Assembly: GCA_004144175.1 (NCBI GenBank)
Contig: SEFT01000006.1
Coordinates: forward strand, 186,001-250,000
Direction: 5' to 3'
Length of the DNA: 64,000 nt
Source: Sphingobacteriales bacterium
Lineage (GTDB): Bacteria; Bacteroidota; Bacteroidia; Chitinophagales; Chitinophagaceae
Shown here: piece after piece, positions 26,627 through 35,473 of the stretch
Numbering within the stretch: position 1 is the first letter of the stretch
Layout of the letters: each line of letters opens with the position of its first letter
Translations under genes and position numbers: made by a program
The notes under the pieces: generated by a model
What the model saw: only the letters and a program-made list of their open reading frames with translations
Told to the model about the DNA's origin: nothing
Databases searched by the model: none

Positions 26627-27835
26627 ATGACTGCACTATTAATAGTCATCATTGCTCTTGCGCTGATATTCGACTATATCAACGGATTTCATGATGCGGC
26701 TAACTCGATAGCAACGGTTGTTTCCACCAAAGTGCTTACGCCCTTCCAGGCGGTACTTTGGGCGGCGCTGTTCAACTTCGTTGCATTTTTTATATTTAAA
26801 GACCATGGTGTAGCCGACTCTATCTCTAAGATAGCCAAGCACGCTACGCTGGAGGTAGTATTCTCGGGCATACTGGCAGCCATCTGCTGGAACCTGCTCA
26901 CCTGGTGGTATGGTATACCATCCAGCTCTTCGCATACGCTCATCGGTGGTTTCGCCGGTGCGGCGGTTGCCGGTGGCGGACTCGACGCCATCAATCAGGA
27001 GCCGATCATTAAAACAGTAAGCTTCATTGTACTGGCGCCTGTCATAGGTATGATCATTGCCTTTATTATCTCGCTTTGGTTCATTAGTTCTTTTAAGAAA
27101 GGTATAAAACCTAAGCTGGTATCGCTGGCAGTGATTATTGGCGTGTTTGTAATGCTGCATTATAATATTGTAACGCATCCTGAACATCTGAAGACGCATT
27201 ACGAAAGTTATGTGTTGCGCGTTATCATGCACGGTTCCAACTTCAAATGGCTGCTACTGGCGACTATCTTCTTGTCGATAGCGGTGTTCACTATGTTCCT
27301 GAGCAGCCTGAATGTGGCCAGTGCACAGGTCTGGTTCAAGCGTATGCAGCTGGTATCGTCTGCCGCCTTCAGTATAGGCCACGGTGGTAACGATGCGCAA
27401 AAGGTAATGGGTATTATCACAGTGGCTATCATCATCCACTCCGGCCTTAACCCCAAAGATGTTACCGACATTAACTCAATAATGCCTACCTGGGTGCCAC
27501 TGGCCTGTTATACGGCTATATCGGCAGGTACCATGAGTGGTGGCTGGAAGATCATTAAAACGATGGGTACCCGCATCACCAAGGTGACGCCGTTTGAAGG
27601 TGTGGCTGCGGAATCGGCTGGAGCCATTACGCTTTTTGTGACCGAGGCACTGAAAATACCGGTAAGTACAACGCATACCATCACCGGTTCTATCATAGGT
27701 GTGGGTGCTACCAAACGCCTGTCGGCGGTACGTTGGGGTGTTACCATCAACCTGCTGTGGGCATGGATACTTACCATACCGGTAAGTGCGCTGCTGGCGG
27801 CTTCTATTTACTTTATCGTGAAGCTGTTTATATAG
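26627..27835 (+). CDS. Pit-family inorganic phosphate transporter (402 aa)
   Basis: It is a phosphate-cation symporter of the inner membrane. The two family repeats are visible: GFHDAANSIATVVSTKVLTP near residue 20 and SIGHGGNDAQKVMGIITVAI near residue 250. The helical core continues with STTHTITGSIIGVGATKR at the end. About ten membrane segments are present. It is in an operon with the DUF47 gene and ends at a strong terminator at 27865. Metal-phosphate complex transport is possible in this family. Confidence 0.93.
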   Translation: MTALLIVIIALALIFDYINGFHDAANSIATVVSTKVLTPFQAVLWAALFNFVAFFIFKDHGVADSISKIAKHATLEVVFSGILAAICWNLLTWWYGIPSSSSHTLIGGFAGAAVAGGGLDAINQEPIIKTVSFIVLAPVIGMIIAFIISLWFISSFKKGIKPKLVSLAVIIGVFVMLHYNIVTHPEHLKTHYESYVLRVIMHGSNFKWLLLATIFLSIAVFTMFLSSLNVASAQVWFKRMQLVSSAAFSIGHGGNDAQKVMGIITVAIIIHSGLNPKDVTDINSIMPTWVPLACYTAISAGTMSGGWKIIKTMGTRITKVTPFEGVAAESAGAITLFVTEALKIPVSTTHTITGSIIGVGATKRLSAVRWGVTINLLWAWILTIPVSALLAASIYFIVKLFI

Positions 27836-27864
27836 CACAACATCGATTAATCGCATATCATTTG

Positions 27865-27897
27865 AATAGCCCGGCGGTACATCGCCGGGCTATTTTT
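27865..27897 (+). terminator. Rho-independent terminator after pit
   Basis: AATAGCCCGGCG (27865-27876) pairs with CGCCGGGCTATT (27883-27894) around a 6-nt loop, followed by TTTATG. Confidence 0.85.
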
Positions 27898-27941
27898 ATG
27901 CATCACAATCGCGCTTAACACATATTTAAGGCTGTAACGCA

Positions 27942-27970
27942 TTGAAGTATAGGGCTTTTCCGTACCTTTG
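27942..27970 (+). promoter_or_regulatory. Promoter for the SNF2 helicase
   Basis: TTG (27942-27944), an 18-nt spacer, then a perfect TACCTTTG (27963-27970), 36 nt before the ATG at 28007. Confidence 0.7.
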
Positions 27971-28006
27971 GAGATTGCCTTTTTTGAAGTCGGCAATTGT
28001 TTTTGA

Positions 28007-31000
28007 ATGTCATTACCGCCGCTACTGAAACACGTCTATAACCATGGTACCGAAGAGGTCATCCGCCGCGGTAAGAAGATTTTTAATACTTCCGGGGTGC
28101 AGCTGCTTGATGTCGATCATCTGATCGAACAAGTACGTTTTCGTGTGCGTAATGATGTGTACCAGAATTACTATACCGTAACGGTAGCTAAATACCTGGA
28201 TCCTGCACAGCTATCTATCCGGTGTCAATGCCCCTACAACCTGGGCGATATATGCCGCCACGAAGTAGCAGCATTGTTCCAGCTGAACGATATTATACAG
28301 AGCGGATTTTTTGAGAATACAGATATTGTATATGACCAGAAGCATACGGTAGTGCGTATGCGCCAGGTAACGCAGCATATACTCAGCATCTTTGCCTCTG
28401 CTGAGACGGTAGAAAAAGCAGTGAGCTGGGCCAGTATGCGCAGGGCTATCATTACATCTACCAAGGGCGATAAGATAGAAGCCGAAGTGCCTGATGAGGA
28501 TAATACTTACAATGTAGTGCTTCGCCAGAACGAAGAACGCTACTTTGATACCTCCTGCGGTTGCGATCATAAAACGCATCCGCTGTGTGTGCATAAAGCA
28601 ACATTGTTCCTGCAAGTATTGCAGACATTCGGACCAGGATACTTCCAGAGCATGCGCAACTGGGATGAGCAGAAGAACAAGCTGCTGCAACAGTATGGCT
28701 ACAGCCTGAACGATGACCTTACTAATAAGTTTACGTTTACTTACGAGCATGGTAAGCCCTTCCTACGTGTGCTTGACCCTACTCTGAAAAAGGTAGCGGC
28801 ACCTGCGCCTGTAGAGAAGCCGCAATATATGGCCACCGCCACTGCAAAGCCCGAAGTACAAAGGGCCAAAGTGCAGGCGGCCCCCGAGGTGCAAAAGCAC
28901 CTGGGTATAGTGGTCGATCCGTTTGTGAAGGCGTTCCCATATACAGGTATGCAGCTGATAGCCGGGGTAGCAAATGATGAGAAAGATGCTTTTACGGGAG
29001 CCATAGAAAAGCTGGAACTGCAGCAATACATCAACCCGCTTTCGTTTAAAGACCATGAGCGGGAGTTGCTACCGGTGGTGCGCAAGTTTTCGCCCGAAGA
29101 GATATTGAAATACCTGAAGAAGAACCTGCCGTTTGGCGACTTCCTTGACAACCACAGCGAAGTGCTGAAAGAAGAAACAGCCGATGAAGTGCGCGACCAG
29201 GTATGGGAATACCTGCTGCCAAAATATCATAAGCTGCTGGAGCGGTATGATAATCATCAGCTGTGCTTTATCAAGAAGACACCGAAAGATCTTTCTTCGA
29301 ATAATATTGAACCCATAGCCTTCTCTGCCAAGCGCATACATCCGCAGCTGGATGTAGTGAGGGACGGAGATAACTACACTATATCGCTGGCCTGGATAGC
29401 GGGCGAGCGGTACGTGTCATACAAGGAAAGCCGCGTGCTGAACAGCGGGCTTGTATTAGTAGACCATCACCTGCATAGCGTTGCCAGGCAGGCTGAAGTG
29501 AAGCTGGTGGAGCAGTTTGCGCCGGACGGCGTAATGACTGTGAATAAAGACGAATGGGCATCATTGCTAACCGGCAAGATGATGGAGTGGAGCAAGGTGG
29601 TACATGTCAACTTCTCGGACGATATCATAGAAAGGCTGGATAAGGTAAAGCCAAGCTATAGGCTATACTTGCAAGAGCGCGATCAGATGCTGGTGATGCG
29701 GCCTGTATTTGCATACAGCGGCATTGAGGTGCAGTGGGGCTACTTTGGCGATGTGATAGAACCGCGCGATGGCGTAGTAAAGATCATCAAGCGGAATGAA
29801 CAGGCAGAGGAAGAGTTCCTGACGCTGATGCGCGGACTGCATACCGATATGCAGCAAAATAATAAAGACCATTTCTTTTACCTGCCTGCTAATGCGGTGC
29901 TCAATAATAACTGGTTCTTCCGCTTTGTAGACCAGATGAAGGAGGCCGATGTTTCCTTGTTTGGCTTTGAAGGACTGAAGAACCTGCGCATCAATACCAA
30001 CAGGCCTGATACGCGTATACAGGTAAGCAGCGGCATCGATTGGTTTGATGCCTCTGTAGAACTGGTGTTTGGTGAGCAGGTTGTGACCATAGCCGATGTG
30101 AAGAAGGCGCTGGCACAGAAGCTCAACTTCGTACGCCTGGGCGATGGCAGTATAGGCCTTCTGCCCGAAGAATGGCTGAAGAAGTATGCCCTGCTCATAA
30201 AGATGGGCGAGCATAAGAACGGAAAGCTACGTCTGAAGAAATTACACTTTAGTGTGCTGGACGAGCTGCTGGCCGATATAGACGAAGATGGTATACTGGC
30301 TGAACTGGAAGAAAAGAAAGAACGCCTGGCCGATATCATTAGGGACGACTTTGGTAAAGTGCAGCCGCCGGAGCATTTGCAGGCATCGCTGCGGCCTTAC
30401 CAGGTGTCGGGCTTCCAGTGGCTGGTGTTTTTGAAAGAGGCAGGCTGGGGTGGTATATTGGCCGATGATATGGGTCTTGGTAAGACCATACAGACACTCA
30501 CCTTCTTCCTGCACCTGAAAGATGAAAACCCCGATGCTAAGTTCCTCGTAGTATGCCCTACTACGCTGATGTATAACTGGCAGAACGAGATAAAGAAATT
30601 TACCCCGCACCTGTCGCATTACATACATCACGGACCTAAGCGTAACGGCTCGTTCAATGCTTTTGAACCTTACGATGTTATCATTACTACGTATGGCACC
30701 ATGCGTAGCGATATCAAGATATTTAAAGAGATAGCCTTCGATTACGTGGTGCTCGATGAATCGCAATTTATCAAGAACCCGCAGTCGCAGGTAGCTAAGG
30801 CATCTTTACTATTGAATGCAAGGAACAGGCTGGCACTAAGCGGTACGCCTGTGCAGAACAATACATTTGACCTGTATGCGCAGATGAACTTCCTGAACCC
30901 AGGGATGCTGGGCAGCAGGGAATTCTTCATGAATGAATTTGCCACGCCAATAGATAAGTTCCAGGAAGACGATGTGAAGCATCAGCTTCGTAAGCTTACC

Positions 31001-31777
31001 TATCCCTTTATGCTGCGCCGCACCAAAGAGCAGGTGGCCAAAGACCTGCCGCCGAAAACAGAGACCATCCTGTACTGCGAAATGGGCAAGGACCAGCGCA
31101 AGATATACGATGCCTACCGCAATGCTTATAAAGAGCAGATACTGGGCATGATAGATGAACGCGGTATAGAGCGTTCGCAGATGCACATATTGCAGGGCCT
31201 TACTAAGCTAAGGCAGATATGCGACTCCCCGGCCATACTGAATGAAACAGAGCGGTTCGAAAACCACTCGATAAAGCTGGATGAACTGGTGCGTGAGCTG
31301 ATGGAAAATATTGGTAACCACAAGGCGCTTGTATTTTCTCAGTTCCTGGGTATGCTGGGATTGATACGCCAGGAGCTCGAAAGCCGCGGAGTGCCTTATT
31401 CTTATTTCGATGGTAGTTCTACTTCATCGGAGCGCGAAAAGGCTATACAGCAGTTTCAGAATAACGACGATCACCGTGTGTTCCTGATATCGCTGAAGGC
31501 GGGTGGTGTGGGTCTTAACCTTACCGCAGCCGACTATGTATACATTGTAGACCCATGGTGGAACCCCGCAGTAGAACAACAAGCGATAGACCGTACGCAC
31601 CGTATAGGCCAAACAAAGAATATTTTCGCCTACCGCCTCATTTGCAAAGACACCATTGAGGAAAAGATGCTGACGCTGCAAGACCGCAAGCGTACACTGG
31701 CAACAGAGCTAGTGGCAGATGATAATGCAGTGCTGAAACGATTGACGAGGGAGGATATAGATTTCCTGTTGAGCTAG
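28007..31777 (+). CDS. SNF2-family helicase with two SWIM zinc-finger motifs (1256 aa)
   Basis: It is a DNA-dependent ATPase of the bacterial HepA/SNF2 class. The N-terminal third has a SWIM-like CxCxnCxH at residues 71-85 (RCQCPYNLGDICRHEVA) and a second at about 182-196 (SCGCDHKTHPLCVHKA). After a long middle region come DEAD/SNF2 motifs: DDMGLGKT (Walker A, about residue 820), VLDESQF (motif II as DESQ, about 915), LSGTPVQNN, and GGVGLNLTAADYVYIVDPWW with DRTHRIGQ (motifs V and VI). It stands alone behind its own promoter. The target of the SWIM fingers (DNA or protein) is unknown. Confidence 0.92.
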   Translation: MSLPPLLKHVYNHGTEEVIRRGKKIFNTSGVQLLDVDHLIEQVRFRVRNDVYQNYYTVTVAKYLDPAQLSIRCQCPYNLGDICRHEVAALFQLNDIIQSGFFENTDIVYDQKHTVVRMRQVTQHILSIFASAETVEKAVSWASMRRAIITSTKGDKIEAEVPDEDNTYNVVLRQNEERYFDTSCGCDHKTHPLCVHKATLFLQVLQTFGPGYFQSMRNWDEQKNKLLQQYGYSLNDDLTNKFTFTYEHGKPFLRVLDPTLKKVAAPAPVEKPQYMATATAKPEVQRAKVQAAPEVQKHLGIVVDPFVKAFPYTGMQLIAGVANDEKDAFTGAIEKLELQQYINPLSFKDHERELLPVVRKFSPEEILKYLKKNLPFGDFLDNHSEVLKEETADEVRDQVWEYLLPKYHKLLERYDNHQLCFIKKTPKDLSSNNIEPIAFSAKRIHPQLDVVRDGDNYTISLAWIAGERYVSYKESRVLNSGLVLVDHHLHSVARQAEVKLVEQFAPDGVMTVNKDEWASLLTGKMMEWSKVVHVNFSDDIIERLDKVKPSYRLYLQERDQMLVMRPVFAYSGIEVQWGYFGDVIEPRDGVVKIIKRNEQAEEEFLTLMRGLHTDMQQNNKDHFFYLPANAVLNNNWFFRFVDQMKEADVSLFGFEGLKNLRINTNRPDTRIQVSSGIDWFDASVELVFGEQVVTIADVKKALAQKLNFVRLGDGSIGLLPEEWLKKYALLIKMGEHKNGKLRLKKLHFSVLDELLADIDEDGILAELEEKKERLADIIRDDFGKVQPPEHLQASLRPYQVSGFQWLVFLKEAGWGGILADDMGLGKTIQTLTFFLHLKDENPDAKFLVVCPTTLMYNWQNEIKKFTPHLSHYIHHGPKRNGSFNAFEPYDVIITTYGTMRSDIKIFKEIAFDYVVLDESQFIKNPQSQVAKASLLLNARNRLALSGTPVQNNTFDLYAQMNFLNPGMLGSREFFMNEFATPIDKFQEDDVKHQLRKLTYPFMLRRTKEQVAKDLPPKTETILYCEMGKDQRKIYDAYRNAYKEQILGMIDERGIERSQMHILQGLTKLRQICDSPAILNETERFENHSIKLDELVRELMENIGNHKALVFSQFLGMLGLIRQELESRGVPYSYFDGSSTSSEREKAIQQFQNNDDHRVFLISLKAGGVGLNLTAADYVYIVDPWWNPAVEQQAIDRTHRIGQTKNIFAYRLICKDTIEEKMLTLQDRKRTLATELVADDNAVLKRLTREDIDFLLS

Positions 31778-31831
31778 TAGTTGTCCATTTACAATGCCTC
31801 AGAAAATAATTGTGTAAGTATAGGCGAGAAA

Positions 31832-33217
31832 CTATACATCTAAAAAGCTGCTTTTTACATCGGCCAGCGAATGAGCCGATGCGTATTTCTTTACCAGCTT
31901 ACTGTACCAGTATCCCGAATGCTTGATGGTGCGCTGTTGGGTAGCATAATTAATGTGTACCAGTCCAAACCTTGGCTGATAACCCTCCGCCCACTCGAAA
32001 TTGTCAGTAAAGCTCCATACGAAGTAACCATTCACATTCACCCCCTCGCGCCTGGCGCGTAGTACTTCTGCTATGTGTTGCTCCAGGTAGCGTGTGCGGC
32101 TGGTGTCTATTACACGTCCGTCTATTACATGGTCGGGGAAGGCCGCGCCGTTCTCCGTTACGATGATCTCTTTAAAATTGTATTTACTCAGTTTTTTAAG
32201 TGCATGGTAAATGCCCTCCGGGTATATCTCCCAATTCATCGCTGTTCGCTCTACTTTCCGGTTCTGTGCTTTTACGATCTTGGCGCGTATGAATGGGATA
32301 AACAGCGATGAGGATACAACATCGCGCGTATAGGTTTGCAGGCCTACAAAATCCATATCAAAAGCCAGCCTGCTTTCATCACCGTCTTTTACATACTGCT
32401 CCATACGCTGTAGCAGACGGAAGTCCTCTATCGGGTATCCCATGCCTGCCAATGGCTCAACAAATGTCCTGTTCAGCAGGGCGTCCACACGTACTGCTGC
32501 CTGTACATCTTCGTTCGACTGTGTATAGGGTTGTATATGCGTAGCGGAGAAGCTGGTGCCTACATTCGAGTGTGAAGTAAGTGATTTGATGATACGCCCG
32601 CCATCGGCCTGGCATATAGCTGCGTGGTGTGCTGCCGCCAAGAAGTTGCTGAGTCCTTTACGCCCCGGTGCATGCACACCGAGAAAATACCCAGCCCCGG
32701 TAAACGCCATCGGCTCATTCAGCACCACCCAGTTACTTACCCGGTCGCTGAAGTGTTTGATGCATACCTCTACATAGTTGCCAAACCAGTTGATGATCTC
32801 CCGGTTGGTCCATCCACCTTTCTTTTCCAGTTCATAGGGCAGGTCCCAGTGGTAGAGTGTTATCCAAGGGGTGATGCCCAGCTCCAGGCATAGATCGATT
32901 ACACGGTTATAGAAGTCGATGCCATACATATTTACAGGGCCTATGCCGTCAGGCAATATCCTGCTCCACGATATAGAGAACCGGAAATTGGGTATGCCCA
33001 ACTGGCTCATAATGGTAATGTCATGCGCATAACGATGATAAAAATCGCAGGCTATATTGGCATTGCTATTATCCTTTATTTTACCTCTGGTATTAGCAAA
33101 TACGTCCCATATCGATCTTCCTTTGCCGTCTGCATTCCATGCTCCTTCTATTTGGTAAGAGGCGGTTGATACGCCCCATTTGAAGTCGCTTTCCGACGCC
33201 ACCCTTTCAAACTGCAT
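31832..33217 (-). CDS. GH1 beta-glucosidase-like glycoside hydrolase (461 aa)
   Basis: It has the full GH1 pattern: FKWGVSTASYQIEGA at the N-terminus, the acid/base glutamate E168 in VLNEP, and the nucleophile E355 in IIVTENG, with GYFVWSFTDNFEWAEGY near the end. Length is normal. There is no signal peptide, so it acts in the cytoplasm on beta-glucosides or beta-galactosides. It is the last gene of a minus-strand operon with a glycosyltransferase and an LpxH-like enzyme, which hints that the natural substrate may be a glycolipid or glycan made by that operon rather than a nutrient; that is inference. Confidence 0.92.
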   Translation of the reverse strand: MQFERVASESDFKWGVSTASYQIEGAWNADGKGRSIWDVFANTRGKIKDNSNANIACDFYHRYAHDITIMSQLGIPNFRFSISWSRILPDGIGPVNMYGIDFYNRVIDLCLELGITPWITLYHWDLPYELEKKGGWTNREIINWFGNYVEVCIKHFSDRVSNWVVLNEPMAFTGAGYFLGVHAPGRKGLSNFLAAAHHAAICQADGGRIIKSLTSHSNVGTSFSATHIQPYTQSNEDVQAAVRVDALLNRTFVEPLAGMGYPIEDFRLLQRMEQYVKDGDESRLAFDMDFVGLQTYTRDVVSSSLFIPFIRAKIVKAQNRKVERTAMNWEIYPEGIYHALKKLSKYNFKEIIVTENGAAFPDHVIDGRVIDTSRTRYLEQHIAEVLRARREGVNVNGYFVWSFTDNFEWAEGYQPRFGLVHINYATQQRTIKHSGYWYSKLVKKYASAHSLADVKSSFLDV

Positions 33218-33228
33218 TTCTTTTGGTG

Positions 33229-34311
33229 TTATAATTGCGCAATGATCTTTTTGAATATCATACTGCGAAATTTCTTTGCAGTAGGTATTTCAACTTCCTG
33301 TGCTGCACAGCCGTGTAGGGTCTTAGGGCTGTGTTCCAGCAGTATTTTTGTAATGATCCTGTTTGTAGCATCCGGGTAGCTTACCGCTATTCTCTTTTCG
33401 CTGCTCAGCCACCGTTTTATTTTGACGGCATTCTTCATGCTTAGTTTTTTGATGACCGGCACGCCCATTTCTTTTAGCGCGGCAGCATTGCATTGCTGCT
33501 CGTACTGGCCTTTCATCGGTATTACCAGTAGTTTCTTCTTCATGAACAATGCTTCGGCAGGTGTCTCAAAGCCTGCGCCGCACAGTACACCAATGCAGCC
33601 TGCCATGCTTTTTATAAATGCCTCGTTATCGATGGGCTGTATGGTAATGTTGTTTTCTGTTACGGTCTGTTTATTGTGTTTTGAAAATACTTCCCATTTC
33701 ACATCTTTGAACAGGCTGAGGACTTTGATGATTCGCTTATCATCGTAGGCAGGCAGGTATACTGTGTAATGGTCTTTAGTGACCGGTCGCTGCGACCGTA
33801 TCTCCTGCCTTATTACGGGTGTAAATATCTGCTTATCGTAAGGCTTAAAGTGAAAGCCATATTGCGCGTCTGTTGGCGCATATTTCTTTAATACCGTACG
33901 GCCAACTATATCTATTTTTTGAGGCTGCGGAGCATACTTGTTCAGCACGGCTGCCTGATGGCTTAATGATATACACTTCACATTTTTGGCAGCGCAGGCC
34001 CATGCCGATACCGGTTCAAAATCATTGATGACAAGGTCGTACTCTTCGACCGGCAGGCTGTTTATTTCCTCCAGCAGTATTCGTATCTTGTTGTTCTTGT
34101 AGGTGGCCATTAGGTCTATGCCGCCCTTCTTGCCAAAGACAAATCCGAGCCCTTGAAAACGGTATTTGATATCATAGGGTAGCGCTACCTCTGTATGGCG
34201 GCCGCTTATAAGAACGTCTACCTCATGTTGCTCTTTTAGTATGGGTATTATATCTCTCGCCCTTGTTACATGTCCGTTGCCTGTACCTTGTATGGCATAC
34301 AGTATTCTCAT
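33229..34311 (-). CDS. MurG-like glycosyltransferase family protein (360 aa)
   Basis: The N-terminal Rossmann fold begins ILYAIQGTGNGHVTRARDI, the GT-B pattern with a Gly-rich loop. Later ones include DLVINDFEPVSAWACA, and the acceptor/donor cleft GVLCGAGFETPAEALFMKKK with VIPMKGQYEQQCNAAAL, which matches MurG/UGT donor sites. The family is conserved in Bacteroidota but the sugar and acceptor are unknown. Its start codon overlaps the end of the LpxH-like gene by four bases (ATGA type), so the two are translationally coupled. The GH1 gene follows 11 nt later. Confidence 0.82.
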   Translation of the reverse strand: MRILYAIQGTGNGHVTRARDIIPILKEQHEVDVLISGRHTEVALPYDIKYRFQGLGFVFGKKGGIDLMATYKNNKIRILLEEINSLPVEEYDLVINDFEPVSAWACAAKNVKCISLSHQAAVLNKYAPQPQKIDIVGRTVLKKYAPTDAQYGFHFKPYDKQIFTPVIRQEIRSQRPVTKDHYTVYLPAYDDKRIIKVLSLFKDVKWEVFSKHNKQTVTENNITIQPIDNEAFIKSMAGCIGVLCGAGFETPAEALFMKKKLLVIPMKGQYEQQCNAAALKEMGVPVIKKLSMKNAVKIKRWLSSEKRIAVSYPDATNRIITKILLEHSPKTLHGCAAQEVEIPTAKKFRSMIFKKIIAQL

Positions 34312-35153
34312 TTCTTCATTGCATTAAATTCAGCCAGCATATTTTCAAACAGTTCTTCCACGTTCAGGTCTGCATCCTCTTCGTCTTTGTAATAGTCGGC
34401 TTCATCAAATTTGTAAATGCTCCAACTGCCATCGACATATTCAAGAGCAGTCAGGTTCTCCACCCAGTCGCCCGAGTTGAGGTACATGATGCTCCCTTCA
34501 CTGTTGCTTACCTTTCGCATGGCTGGCTTGTGTATGTGTCCGCATACCACATAGTCAAACTTATTGCTGATACCTATCTCTGCACTGGTCTGCTCGAAGC
34601 TATTGACGAAGGATACAGCGGATTTCACACTGTCCTTTATTTTCTTGGATAAGGATATTTTGCCCTTATTAAAAACCTTTTCCGAAAAGAAATTGACAAA
34701 GCGGTTAATGAGTATCAGGATGTCGTAGCCCACTGCGCCTAGCTTAGTGAGCCATTTAGAGTGCTGCATGGTTACATCAAACACGTCGCCATGAAAGACC
34801 CAGGCCTTCTTACCATCCGGCAGGTCCAGAACTATCTTATTTACGATCTCCAGCGAACCTATTTGCAGGCCTACGAACTTCCGTATCATCTCGTCATGGT
34901 TGCCGCTTACGTAGTAGGTCTTTATGCCTTTGCCCATCCAGTGGAATATCTGCTTCACCACCTTCATATGGTTCTTGGGCCAGTACCTTTTGCTGAATTG
35001 CCATATGTCGATGATGTCGCCATTTAATACTACAATACCAGGTTTTATGCTCTTCATATAGCAAAGCAATTCTTTGGCATGGCAGCCATAAGTACCCAAG
35101 TGCAGGTCTGATATTACCAGTATGTCTACCTGTCGCTTCTCATTCTTTATCAT
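34308..35153 (-). CDS. LpxH-like UDP-2,3-diacylglucosamine diphosphatase family phosphoesterase (281 aa)
   Basis: A calcineurin-type metallophosphoesterase. The metal ligands sit in VISDLHLGTYG, VLNGDIIDIWQF, YYVSGNHDE, WVFHGD and VVCGHIHKPAM. The layout is that of LpxH-type enzymes that hydrolyse UDP-diacylglucosamine in lipid A synthesis. Other Bacteroidota copies of this relative occur beside a glycosyltransferase, so a related lipid substrate is equally likely. It precedes the glycosyltransferase by a 4-bp overlap, and the stop of a possible 58-aa gene lies 3 nt before its ATG. Confidence 0.82.
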   Translation of the reverse strand: MIKNEKRQVDILVISDLHLGTYGCHAKELLCYMKSIKPGIVVLNGDIIDIWQFSKRYWPKNHMKVVKQIFHWMGKGIKTYYVSGNHDEMIRKFVGLQIGSLEIVNKIVLDLPDGKKAWVFHGDVFDVTMQHSKWLTKLGAVGYDILILINRFVNFFSEKVFNKGKISLSKKIKDSVKSAVSFVNSFEQTSAEIGISNKFDYVVCGHIHKPAMRKVSNSEGSIMYLNSGDWVENLTALEYVDGSWSIYKFDEADYYKDEEDADLNVEELFENMLAEFNAMKK

Positions 35154-35156
35154 CTC

Positions 35157-35333
35157 CTAGCGTTTGAAGGAATGATAGAACGAAGTATATGCACGTAGCA
35201 AAAGTCTTGAGGTAATATCTGCGATCAATGAAGCGCCGACTTTTTTCAGTTGTGCAGCGATGCCGGAGCTAATGGATGGCTTTAATGTTTCAGAAGCGAA
35301 ATCTAATGGTGGGTTAGTACTGCTGATGAACAT
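35157..35333 (-). CDS. Possible 58-aa protein leading the LpxH-like operon
   Basis: An open frame of 58 codons starts at the ATG 35333 and stops 3 nt before the LpxH-like ATG. Residues 20-48 (PSISSGIAAQLKKVGASLIA and on) could form an amphipathic helix, and the C-terminus is basic (HSFKR). A perfect promoter box TAGTTTTG (35348-35355, minus strand) sits 14 nt upstream of the ATG, which is the best support. No family is recognised. Confidence 0.45.
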   Translation of the reverse strand: MFISSTNPPLDFASETLKPSISSGIAAQLKKVGASLIADITSRLLLRAYTSFYHSFKR

Positions 35334-35347
35334 AGTTTCGAGTTTTT

Positions 35348-35355
35348 CAAAACTA
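35348..35355 (-). promoter_or_regulatory. -7 promoter box (TAGTTTTG) for the 35333-31832 operon
   Basis: A perfect TAnnTTTG match on the minus strand, the only good one in the 320-nt gap between the operon and the SurA-like gene. No clear -33 TTG was found. Confidence 0.55.
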
Positions 35356-35420
35356 TAATCGCAGTATAACCATGATATTAATGGAGCTTTATCTAATTGT
35401 TATCAAGGATTGGCAATAAT

Positions 35421-35452
35421 ACAAATGGCATCCTTCAAAGGATGCCATTTGT
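35421..35452 (-). terminator. 14-bp hairpin after the SurA-like gene
   Basis: ACAAATGGCATCCT (35421-35434) pairs with AGGATGCCATTTGT (35439-35452) around TCAA. It lies 22 nt beyond the stop at 35474; the following minus-strand sequence is A/T-rich but lacks a long T-run. Confidence 0.7.
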
Positions 35453-35473
35453 ATTTGTAACTTATTGATGTAA

